NCBI GenBank assembly: GCA_021106665.1
Contig: JAIOTR010000163.1
Coordinates: forward strand, 1-6,322
Length of the DNA: 6,322 nt
Source of the DNA: Bacteroidales bacterium
GTDB lineage: Bacteria; Bacteroidota; Bacteroidia; Bacteroidales; JAADJA01
Reading direction: 5' to 3'
The notes under the pieces are model-generated. The model saw only the letters and a list, made by a program, of their open reading frames with translations. It searched no databases and was not told the DNA's origin. The position numbers were made by a program, and so were the translations under genes. Below, in pieces: positions 1 through 5,940 of this stretch. How positions within the stretch are numbered: the stretch's first letter is position 1; each line of letters opens with the position of its first letter.

Positions 1-60
1 AACTTTACCTTGGTTGAAATATCGGAAAATTCTATGCTTGGCCTGAACGACATAATTTAA
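1..60 (+). CDS. possible 3' end of an upstream plus-strand gene (partial)
   Basis: Frame 1 is open from the window edge to a TAA at 58-60 and reads NFTLVEISENSMLGLNDII, which has a protein-like composition. The other two plus frames hit stops at about positions 13-15 and 43-45. The piece is too short to identify. A competing reading exists on the minus strand: an ATG at 51-53 opens MSFRPSIEFSDISTKVK and also runs off the left edge, so the strand is not settled. No terminator follows directly; the nearest good hairpin is about 320 bases downstream. Confidence 0.25.
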   Translation, partial: NFTLVEISENSMLGLNDII

Positions 61-169
61 CAATTTAAGTTAATAAAATGATTAATAGTTTATTATCCTG
101 CTCTGACAGAATATTGTGTTTTAATTTAGGTAACAATGAAGCAAAACTATAAAATCAAAACCGAATGCC

Positions 170-189
170 TGTAGCAATTTGTTGCTACA
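170..189. repeat. palindrome copy 1 (TGTAGCAA / TTGCTACA)
   Basis: A perfect 8-bp inverted repeat, TGTAGCAA then TTGCTACA, surrounds a TTTG loop. It shares its arms with the palindromes at 247-268 and 5254-5277 but has a different loop. It is followed on the plus strand by an A run (190-194), so it is not a plus-strand intrinsic terminator. Confidence 0.75.
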
Positions 190-221
190 AAAAAGGAGAA
201 TTTTTAATTTTTGATAGTTTT

Positions 222-242
222 AAAAAAGTTGGTAACTTTTTT
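222..242. repeat. A/T-rich 9-bp hairpin
   Basis: AAAAAAGTT (222-230) and AACTTTTTT (234-242) are perfect reverse complements around a GGT loop. It lies between palindrome copies 1 and 2. The T-rich right arm gives it some likeness to a weak terminator in either direction, but no gene ends nearby, so the role is unknown. Confidence 0.5.
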
Positions 243-246
243 GTTT

Positions 247-268
247 TTGTAGCAACTTCTTGCTACAA
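247..268. repeat. palindrome copy 2 (TTGTAGCAA / TTGCTACAA)
   Basis: A perfect 9-bp inverted repeat, TTGTAGCAA then TTGCTACAA, surrounds a CTTC loop. Including the loop it is the exact reverse complement of 5255-5276, the copy between the response regulator and the small gene. It lies about 450 bases upstream of the protease-nuclease gene. It could be a dispersed REP-like unit, an RNA hairpin or an operator; the sequence does not decide. Confidence 0.8.
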
Positions 269-380
269 GTTTCCCAAATACATTTAGTAAACTTGCGTAT
301 TCAAAATTTAAGAAACCGGAAAGATGATTAATATATGGTTGAAAGGAATATAATGATAACCTCAACTTATTAATCGCGGT

Positions 381-413
381 AAGCACCCCGGCAGGAACGA
401 CCGGGGTGCTTTT
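381..413 (+). terminator. rho-independent terminator-like hairpin
   Basis: AAGCACCCCGG (381-391) pairs over 11 bp with CCGGGGTGCTT (401-411) around a 9-base loop. On the plus strand the stem runs into a short T tract ending at 413. On the minus strand no T tract follows, so termination of plus-strand transcripts is more likely. It is much more GC-rich than its surroundings. It may end the transcript of the gene leaving the left edge and insulate the protease-nuclease gene from read-through. Confidence 0.65.
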
Positions 414-424
414 AAGAAACCAGA

Positions 425-449
425 GTATCGGGCATTTTTAAGGCGATAC
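425..449. repeat. minor 6-bp inverted repeat
   Basis: GTATCG (425-430) and CGATAC (444-449) are perfect reverse complements with a 13-base loop. Together with GGGGAC/GTCCTC at 495-512 (one G-T wobble) it forms a run of hairpins after the terminator-like stem. The role is unknown, and stems this short can arise by chance. Confidence 0.3.
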
Positions 450-706
450 CGTTAGGGTGAAAAGAGCAGACCGGTTTATTAATGGCCAAAATCAGGGGAC
501 AACTAAGTCCTCAAAATATTTTCACTGTTAGTTTAAGTTGGGGTAAGAAGGATAATTTGAGATGATAAAATTAGAATCCATAATAAACAACTTGCATTCT
601 TTTTTTAAGATTGAAAACTTATGAAATTGAAATACCAAAACCAAAATAATTAAGCTCGTATTAGCGAAAATAACAAGCTAAAAATGATGTTTAACATTTA
701 TTAAAT

Positions 707-714
707 AAGGAGGT
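707..714 (+). promoter_or_regulatory. full Shine-Dalgarno sequence of the protease-nuclease gene
   Basis: AAGGAGGT ends four bases before the ATG at 719 and fixes the start codon. The three minus-strand genes have no comparable site; their leaders are A/T-rich, as is usual in Bacteroidota. Such a strong site is unusual for this kind of genome and may reflect transfer or a demand for efficient translation. Confidence 0.85.
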
Positions 715-718
715 ACCT

Positions 719-2608
719 ATGAAATCTAAAAAAAGTAAAATACCGCTATGCCCGGGAAAAAATTTTTTCCTGAAAAGTGCGAATGATCTTGATCCGGAAA
801 CTTTTCGACGTTTAGTTGGTCGACGTTCCCGTATTTTTGTTAAGCCTGAACAAGGCGTTGTTAAAACAAAAAAAGTTCGAAAATCATTGGAAGCCGGGAT
901 CGATAAATTTTTTGAAAAAATACATATGGGAGCAGATTTCCTTCCGGCCAGATTTCTTACTGATGGAGCAACTAAATCGGATGCCGTATGCCGGATCAAA
1001 GTTGGTGGTGACCAAAGTCCGCGAGGGTATGGTACGGGTTTTCTAATAACAAAAAACCTCATCATTACGAACAACCATGTATTAAGAAATCAAGAGATTT
1101 CTGCCACCAGTATTGCAGAATTTGGTTATGAAAAAGGAGAGGAGTTGATTCGTATTGCACTTGATCCGGATCGCTTCTTTCTTACTCATCAGGAACTTGA
1201 CTTTACAATTGTTGGATGTAATGATTCTCGTTTAGATGAAATTATTCCTGTACAATTGCTAAGAAATCCTGCAACAGTTACAAGAAATGAAAGGGTAAAT
1301 ATTATTCAACACCCCAAAGCGAGAAAAAAAGAAATTGCTATTCACGATAATAAAGTACTAAGAATAAAAAACAAGGTAATACATTACCGTACTGATACAG
1401 AACCAGGCTCTTCAGGATCGCCCGTTTTTAATAATAACTGGGAACTGATTGCACTTCATCATGCAGGTTGGTATGAAGACAGTGATGATCAAGCTATAAA
1501 CGAAGGAGTTCGTATTTCTGCTATTGTAGCATACCTATTAAACCTTTACAGAAATGGCAGTAGACGAAATGAAGGACTTAAGGCTGTTGTTGATTCTATT
1601 ACGGATACTTCCCCTTATCTTGGCTTTTTTGATGTATTTGGAGTAGAAAATCCTAATGATAGTCAAGAAGTTGAGGTTCCTGATTTCCAGGGAACACCTG
1701 ATTTTGCTGATATTGGCTTTTGGAACATTGAACATTTTAACAATGGTATTACCAACGAGCGTGTCAACGATGTCGCTGATGTAATTTCACGTCTATCAAT
1801 GGATGCCATGGGTTTAACAGAGGTTCAATCTGAAGCTTTGGACAGACTGATAGACAAACTCTCAGAAAGTGGCGACAATATGAATTATGTTATGTTAAAT
1901 GTACCCGGTAGCCAGGATATTGCCATATTGTATGATGATGATACTACAGATATTGTCCTCCGAGGGGATATCGCCGATAGGCACGAGGATCGATTAAATG
2001 CTAAGACGACAAGTGGAAAGACTGCTTTTCCACGACATCCATTGTTTGCGGAATGTGTTGTAAGTGCTGGGAACCAGACTGATGTGAAATTTATTATGAT
2101 AGTAGTACACCTGAAAGCGTTTGGTGATGCACAAAGTAGATCGAGAAGAAAATTAGCTTCTGAGAAACTTGCTGAAATAATTGAAGATATTCGTCAAAAC
2201 GAAAACCTTCCGGTTGTACTTGGTGGGGATTTCAATGAACAATTGGATAATGATGTTCTATTATCCTTAACACAAACTCCCGACCTTTTTGCAATGACAG
2301 CTGATGATTCCACTACAGATGCCATTTCATATGTGGGTAATTCTCATCGTTCACTAATTGATCATATTATTATAAGCCGGGATGTCGTAGCAGGAGACAT
2401 ATCAGGTGATGATGCGGCCATTGTCCGACTTGACACATCAATACGGGACTTTTCAGATAATGTATCTGATCATGTTCCGGTCGTATTTCGAATGGTAATG
2501 AGAGGAAACGGTGGATTAGTTATTCCAGGCAATGGCGATGATACTCAAAGAGTAACTAGTATTGATATCCCAGATGGTTCTAACAGTGTCGAGGTGTCCT
2601 TCAGATAA
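719..2608 (+). CDS. V8/trypsin-like serine protease fused to an EEP (DNase I-like) nuclease/phosphatase domain
   Basis: The 629-residue protein has two catalytic domains. The first, about residues 85-275, is a chymotrypsin-fold peptidase. Its likely triad is His120 in TNNHV, Asp161 in ELDFTIV and Ser232 in EPGSSGSPVF, with the V8-type GxSGSP context. After a linker (about 276-328), residues 329-592 match the endonuclease/exonuclease/phosphatase superfamily: Asn336 in FWNIEHF, Glu368 in LTEVQ, His464 in VVHLKA, Asp504 and Asn506 in GGDFNEQ, Asp548 in IDHIIIS, and Asp584-His585 in SDHVPV. These cover the metal-binding and catalytic positions, so both halves look active. The N-terminus (1-84) is basic, has no signal peptide and ends in the segment GADFLPARFL, which I recall as typical of cytoplasmic trypsin-like peptidases fused to nucleases. 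A 37-residue tail follows the nuclease. The EEP substrate (DNA, RNA, phospholipid or inositol phosphate) cannot be read from sequence. The gene stands alone and converges on the kinase gene with a 65-bp gap. Inference: an intracellular defence or stress effector in which cleavage and nuclease activity are coupled. Confidence 0.9.
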   Translation: MKSKKSKIPLCPGKNFFLKSANDLDPETFRRLVGRRSRIFVKPEQGVVKTKKVRKSLEAGIDKFFEKIHMGADFLPARFLTDGATKSDAVCRIKVGGDQSPRGYGTGFLITKNLIITNNHVLRNQEISATSIAEFGYEKGEELIRIALDPDRFFLTHQELDFTIVGCNDSRLDEIIPVQLLRNPATVTRNERVNIIQHPKARKKEIAIHDNKVLRIKNKVIHYRTDTEPGSSGSPVFNNNWELIALHHAGWYEDSDDQAINEGVRISAIVAYLLNLYRNGSRRNEGLKAVVDSITDTSPYLGFFDVFGVENPNDSQEVEVPDFQGTPDFADIGFWNIEHFNNGITNERVNDVADVISRLSMDAMGLTEVQSEALDRLIDKLSESGDNMNYVMLNVPGSQDIAILYDDDTTDIVLRGDIADRHEDRLNAKTTSGKTAFPRHPLFAECVVSAGNQTDVKFIMIVVHLKAFGDAQSRSRRKLASEKLAEIIEDIRQNENLPVVLGGDFNEQLDNDVLLSLTQTPDLFAMTADDSTTDAISYVGNSHRSLIDHIIISRDVVAGDISGDDAAIVRLDTSIRDFSDNVSDHVPVVFRMVMRGNGGLVIPGNGDDTQRVTSIDIPDGSNSVEVSFR

Positions 2609-2673
2609 TTATTAATTTTTGAGGAATAGTATTTTGGGTATATCAGCATTTTTCATTAAACAACAAAGATGGT
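2609..2673. other. convergent intergenic gap
   Basis: These 65 A/T-rich bases separate the stops of the protease-nuclease gene (plus) and the sensor kinase gene (minus). I see no strong hairpin followed by a T run on either strand, so any terminator is weak or factor-dependent. Transcripts from the two sides may overlap. Confidence 0.5.
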
Positions 2674-4779
2674 TCATCCCTCAATTTCAACGGGAATGCT
2701 TATCCTGAACGTAGCCCCTTCTCCCTTTTTTGAGCTGAAGGTCATTGATCCTTTCAGGAAATCTATCCTGGATTTAATGCTTTTTAATCCCACTGACTTT
2801 TTACTCATTTCTTTATCAAAATCAAACCCGAGACCATCATCCTTATAAATAATGATCAGTTCAGCAGGTTTGTATTCCAGTTCCAGGTCAACCGTTTCGG
2901 CATGGGCGTGTTTCACGGTATTGCTTATGAGTTCCTGTACAAGCCGGTAAACCATAACTTCCCTCGGTTTGCTCAAGCGAACAGTCTCTCCCGAAACATG
3001 AAACTCACCGTATTTATCCGGTAGAATATCAATGTTTTCTATTAAGTCGTTTAGGGCGTCGTCCAGACCGCTCATTGATAATACTGTAGGCATTAAGTTC
3101 CTTGATATTTTTCGCACATCCAGATTTGCATCAGTAACTATCTTATGCGCTTTGGATAACAATTCCTTGTTTTTAGTCTCATCTTCAGCCACAGAACTTA
3201 AATAGAGATTGGCTGTTGACAGTAACACCCCGACGCCATCGTGCAACTCCTTTGAAACACGCATTCGTTCTTCTTCCTGCCCTTCAAGCAAAGCCTGGGC
3301 AGATGAAAGTTTCTTTTCCTCTTCTGCTTTCATCAGCTTTTGTTCGGCCAACTGTTTGTTTTTCTTTATCCTTTGCCTAAAGTATAAAACAGAAAATACT
3401 GTAATTAGGAAAAACAGTCCACCCCCGGCCATATACATATTTTTGCGGTTGGATTCTTTTTTTAGTTCAAGGTCTTTTTGCAGGTTTTCATTGCTGAGGG
3501 TAAGTATTTGTGTTTCGTTTTTTTCCTTTTCGTATTTAAGTTCTAGGTCGGCTATTATTTCAGCTTTTTCAAGGTTGAAAATAGAATCATTCAAGGCCAC
3601 ATATTTATCCAGGTACTCCAGGGCCTTGTCATTATTTCCCATTTCCCTATAGGTTTTATGGATGTTGTCATAGATCTTAAGCAGTTCGTCCCTAGCATCT
3701 ATTTCTCTTGCAATTGCAAGGCAAGTATCATATTGTTTAAGTGCAAATTGGAAATTCCTTTGTTTCTTATTGATTACAGCAATGTTTATTCTTGCTTTTA
3801 AAACTCCAGAAATTAATCCTAGTTCCATAAAGTTTGATTTTGCTTCCTCGTATTTTAATAATGCTTTCAAATATTCTTTATTTTGTTCAAATAAAAATCC
3901 CATATTCATTATTACCCATCCAAGGCCTGACTTTGAATTTACAGCATCATAGATTGCTAATGCTTTTTCAAAATTATTTAATGCTGAATCTTCATTTCCT
4001 AAATAATATTCAATCATTCCGAGTTTATTTAATGCATGAGCAAGATTTATTTTATTTTTTATCTCACTATTTATCTCAACACTTTTCAATAAATAATTCT
4101 TGGCCTTTCTATACTCTTTTAATTCATAAAATACCTGACCAGCATTAATCAATCCACTTAAATATCCATCCATAAAATCAATATCTTCAGAAATTCGAAT
4201 TTGGTTTAAATAGTAAATAATAGCACTATCGTATTGAGCCATTTCTTTATGTATTATCCCAATAAAATTGTAAGTTTTTGCAAGACCTGTAGAGTCGTGT
4301 ATTGAAGAAAATATTGATAAACTTTTCATGTGATATTCCAAAGAAGTTGATAAATATCCTTTCCTCCTGTAAATACATCCCAAGACATTATAACTTGAGG
4401 CTAGTCCTATTTTGTGACCAATGATCTGGTAGTTTTTATTAGCAGAATTACTAATATGTTCGGCAGAGTCATAATTGCCCTGCTTATAAAGGAAGACACT
4501 CATCAAATAATTCGATTTTCCAATTCCCAGAGGATAATTTAATTTTTCTGATAAAGTTGATGCATTTAATAATAAGTTTTGAGATGTTTGAGGATTTGAT
4601 TTTGAAATTGAGTCGGCAGTAGAAATAAGTTTATTTACTTTAACTGTGTCATTAGGAAGATTTAAAACTTGCTGTATAGTGTTAGTATCTTGTATTGGAG
4701 CATTACAATAAGTTTTATTGTAGATTAAAAAAATTATAACAAATAAAATGGGTTGCGAAAAAAATAAGGGTCTAATCAT
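2674..4779 (-). CDS. TPR-repeat membrane sensor histidine kinase (HisKA_3 / NarL-type)
   Basis: The 701-residue protein starts with a hydrophobic signal segment (about 5-20). Eight TPR units follow at an exact 40-residue spacing (units beginning near 87, 127, 167, 207, 247, 287, 327 and 367), predicted to be periplasmic. A coiled-coil-like stretch (about 400-445) leads into one transmembrane helix (about 448-467) and a charged cytoplasmic helix. The dimerisation and phosphotransfer domain has the phospho-acceptor His513 in ELHDGVG, of the HisKA_3 class. The ATPase domain has an N box around QELISNTVKHA (615-625), a G1 box DDGLGF (647-652), the VGLKSIKSRI segment (663-672) and GEGATF (686-691). 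The position matching Gln of the HDxxxQ phosphatase motif is Val518. The kinase should autophosphorylate and pass phosphate to a LuxR-type regulator, most likely the one at 5305-5940. It lies 65 bases after the small gene on the same strand. The ATG at 4779 has no Shine-Dalgarno sequence but fits the signal segment. The TPR ligand is unknown. Confidence 0.93.
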   Translation of the reverse strand: MIRPLFFSQPILFVIIFLIYNKTYCNAPIQDTNTIQQVLNLPNDTVKVNKLISTADSISKSNPQTSQNLLLNASTLSEKLNYPLGIGKSNYLMSVFLYKQGNYDSAEHISNSANKNYQIIGHKIGLASSYNVLGCIYRRKGYLSTSLEYHMKSLSIFSSIHDSTGLAKTYNFIGIIHKEMAQYDSAIIYYLNQIRISEDIDFMDGYLSGLINAGQVFYELKEYRKAKNYLLKSVEINSEIKNKINLAHALNKLGMIEYYLGNEDSALNNFEKALAIYDAVNSKSGLGWVIMNMGFLFEQNKEYLKALLKYEEAKSNFMELGLISGVLKARINIAVINKKQRNFQFALKQYDTCLAIAREIDARDELLKIYDNIHKTYREMGNNDKALEYLDKYVALNDSIFNLEKAEIIADLELKYEKEKNETQILTLSNENLQKDLELKKESNRKNMYMAGGGLFFLITVFSVLYFRQRIKKNKQLAEQKLMKAEEEKKLSSAQALLEGQEEERMRVSKELHDGVGVLLSTANLYLSSVAEDETKNKELLSKAHKIVTDANLDVRKISRNLMPTVLSMSGLDDALNDLIENIDILPDKYGEFHVSGETVRLSKPREVMVYRLVQELISNTVKHAHAETVDLELEYKPAELIIIYKDDGLGFDFDKEMSKKSVGLKSIKSRIDFLKGSMTFSSKKGEGATFRISIPVEIEG

Positions 4780-4825
4780 AATTTTATAACTTTTTGCAAC
4801 CTTAAAATTAGATATTATCGTAAAG

Positions 4826-4836
4826 GATACAGTATC
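4826..4836. repeat. short palindrome in the small-gene/kinase gap
   Basis: GATAC, a central A, then GTATC form an 11-base palindrome 47 bases before the kinase start. The size would suit a small operator half-site pair, but the rest of the gap is A/T-rich and the match may be chance. It is not followed by a T run that would make it a terminator. Confidence 0.25.
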
Positions 4837-4844
4837 TAAATATA

Positions 4845-5162
4845 TTAAAAAACTTCAGCATCATCTGAACCCATAACAGATTCACCACCCCCATCATCAC
4901 TTCCACTGCCTATTACCACATGTACTTCATGTGAATTTCCATCCCAGCTGAATTCGTTTTTAAACTCTTCCTGGCGCAAAGAAGATCCCAGTTCATTTTC
5001 AATATTATACCTGATATAAGTTATGCTGCCAACTGTGCTTGGATCACCTGACCGAAGGGCTAATTTTTTATCTGCCGGTATCTGTGTAATAAAACGTGAT
5101 TTTAATTTTGCTGGCTCCGATTCATGTTTGTACAAATAGGAATAAGGCTTGTAATTGTTCAT
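4845..5162 (-). CDS. unrecognised small protein encoded between regulator and kinase
   Basis: I do not recognise this 105-residue protein. It has no signal peptide, membrane helix or cysteine. The N-terminal part is basic and aromatic (NNYKPYSYLYKHESEPAKLK), the middle has alternating polar and hydrophobic segments (SITYIRYNIENELG, HEVHVVIG), and the last 20 residues are rich in Gly, Ser and Asp/Glu and end in EVF. I prefer the ATG at 5162. The frame can extend eight codons to a GTG at 5186, but neither start has a Shine-Dalgarno site. It lies 142 bases after the response regulator stop and 65 bases before the kinase start, all on one strand, so it is probably co-transcribed. Gene order suggests a partner, modulator or output of the two-component pair. 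A protease substrate is a further, untested possibility. It could also be a chance frame, but its position, length and composition argue for a gene. Confidence 0.6.
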   Translation of the reverse strand: MNNYKPYSYLYKHESEPAKLKSRFITQIPADKKLALRSGDPSTVGSITYIRYNIENELGSSLRQEEFKNEFSWDGNSHEVHVVIGSGSDDGGGESVMGSDDAEVF

Positions 5163-5253
5163 GTTACAAAATTTTAGGTTAAACACTACATCTCTGACGT
5201 AATAAAAAAGATACTTTGAATTGTTGTCAAAGTTATTAAAGCCTTTTATAGAA

Positions 5254-5277
5254 TTTGTAGCAAGAAGTTGCTACAAA
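5254..5277. repeat. palindrome copy 3 (TTTGTAGCAA / TTGCTACAAA)
   Basis: A perfect 10-bp inverted repeat surrounds a GAAG loop. It is the longest of the three copies and, over 22 bases, the exact reverse complement of copy 2. It begins 27 bases after the response regulator stop in the direction of transcription and lies about 90 bases before the small gene. No T run follows on the minus strand, so simple intrinsic termination is unlikely; pausing, RNA processing, an operator or a dispersed repeat are all possible. Confidence 0.8.
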
Positions 5278-5304
5278 ATGAAATTTTATAAAATAAATGA
5301 ACGA

Positions 5305-5940
5305 TTATTCTATTATGTCGTTTTCAATAGCCCATTTAACCAATTCTGCAGTATTTCTCATCCCCGATTTCATCATTATCCGTTGCCTGAAGGTTTCAAC
5401 AGAATGCTGACTTAAATTAAGCTCGTTTGCTATTTCACTGTTGATCAATCCCTGACAAATCAAATTTAGAATTTGCGTTTCCCGCTTTGAAAACTTGCAC
5501 TTATAATAATCGTAGCGACTTGTGATGGTGTTCTTGTGACTAATTTCAGATTTAATTTCTTCTGAGAAATACTTTATATTGTTGTTAACATCCCTGATCG
5601 CCTTTATAATTTCCTCTTTGGTTGAACTTTTTAATAGATAACCATCAATATCATATTTTAATAGCTTGTCAACCAATTTCTTATCTCCAAACTGAGATAA
5701 AATTAGCACTTTAGTCCCGGTATTCATTTTACATAATTTTCTGGCACAATCCACGCCATCCATTTCGGGCATATTAACATCCAGCAATACAATGTCGTAT
5801 TCTGCATATTCTAATTCATTCAGAACTTCTATTCCATTCTTAACAGTATTCTTGATATTTATATCGGGAACATCATTCAAAGCAATCTTCAATCCATCGA
5901 TAAAGATTTCATGATCATCGGCGACCAACAAGTTAATCAT
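5305..5940 (-). CDS. NarL/LuxR-family response regulator
   Basis: The 211-residue protein has the standard two-domain layout. The receiver domain (about 1-120) shows the acidic pair Asp8-Asp9, the phospho-acceptor Asp54 in VLLDVNMPEMDG, Ser82 in the LILSQF strand and Lys104 in YLLKSS. A linker (about 121-147) leads to a LuxR/GerE helix-turn-helix (about 148-206) with FSKRETQILNLICQG, NSEIANELNLS and HSVETFRQRIMMKSG, ending in AELVKWAIEN. Phosphorylation should favour dimerisation and binding to inverted-repeat operators. The class matches the HisKA_3 kinase downstream, so the two are the likely cognate pair even though the small gene lies between them. The ATG at 5940 has no Shine-Dalgarno site. 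A minus-strand TATTTTTA at 5967-5974 resembles the Bacteroidota -7 element (TAnnTTTG), but I see no good -33 partner. The regulon cannot be read from the window. Confidence 0.95.
   Translation of the reverse strand: MINLLVADDHEIFIDGLKIALNDVPDINIKNTVKNGIEVLNELEYAEYDIVLLDVNMPEMDGVDCARKLCKMNTGTKVLILSQFGDKKLVDKLLKYDIDGYLLKSSTKEEIIKAIRDVNNNIKYFSEEIKSEISHKNTITSRYDYYKCKFSKRETQILNLICQGLINSEIANELNLSQHSVETFRQRIMMKSGMRNTAELVKWAIENDIIE

Larger units (their letters stand above)
61..718. other. long gene-poor, hairpin-rich leader region
   Basis: These 658 bases contain no reading frame I would call a gene; the open frames are very short or run through palindromes. The stretch holds several inverted repeats: 170-189, 222-242, 247-268, 381-411, 425-449 and 495-512. 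The last 100 bases before the protease-nuclease gene are A/T-rich. I could not find a convincing Bacteroidota promoter (TTTG plus TAnnTTTG at normal spacing) on the plus strand. Part of this region must hold the promoter of the downstream gene, and it could also hold an unannotated small RNA, but nothing here proves that. Confidence 0.6.

Noticed and set aside
1..53. Minus-strand gene start, ATG at 53 reading MSFRPSIEFSDISTKVK off the left edge
   Set aside because: It cannot be separated from the competing plus-strand reading on 53 bases, and it has no ribosome binding site; noted under the partial feature.
170..268. CRISPR array
   Set aside because: Two related palindromes about 77 bases apart do not form regular repeat-spacer units, and no cas gene is present.
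204..386. Open frame of 60 codons on the minus strand
   Set aside because: It passes through palindrome copy 2; the frame at 5221-5415 contains the same VARSCYK piece because both translate the repeat.
562..624. Two tiny plus-strand frames, MIKLESIINNLHSFFKIENL and an overlapping 10-codon frame at 621
   Set aside because: An AAGAAGG lies upstream and the stop and next start overlap, which hints at a leader peptide. They are too short to support as genes without conservation.
691..1074. Open frame of 127 codons on the minus strand
   Set aside because: It lies antisense within the protease-nuclease gene, whose plus-strand frame has clear catalytic motifs.
3209..3652. Open frame of 147 codons on the plus strand, Ser/Phe-rich
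   Set aside because: It is the antisense shadow of the kinase coiled-coil and phosphotransfer region; the composition is typical of reverse reading of Lys/Glu-rich sequence.
5206..5231. Promoter-like pair on the minus strand before the small gene: TTTG at 5231-5228 and TATCTTTT at 5213-5206
   Set aside because: The spacing of 14 bases is too short for the Bacteroidota -33/-7 consensus and the -7 match is imperfect.
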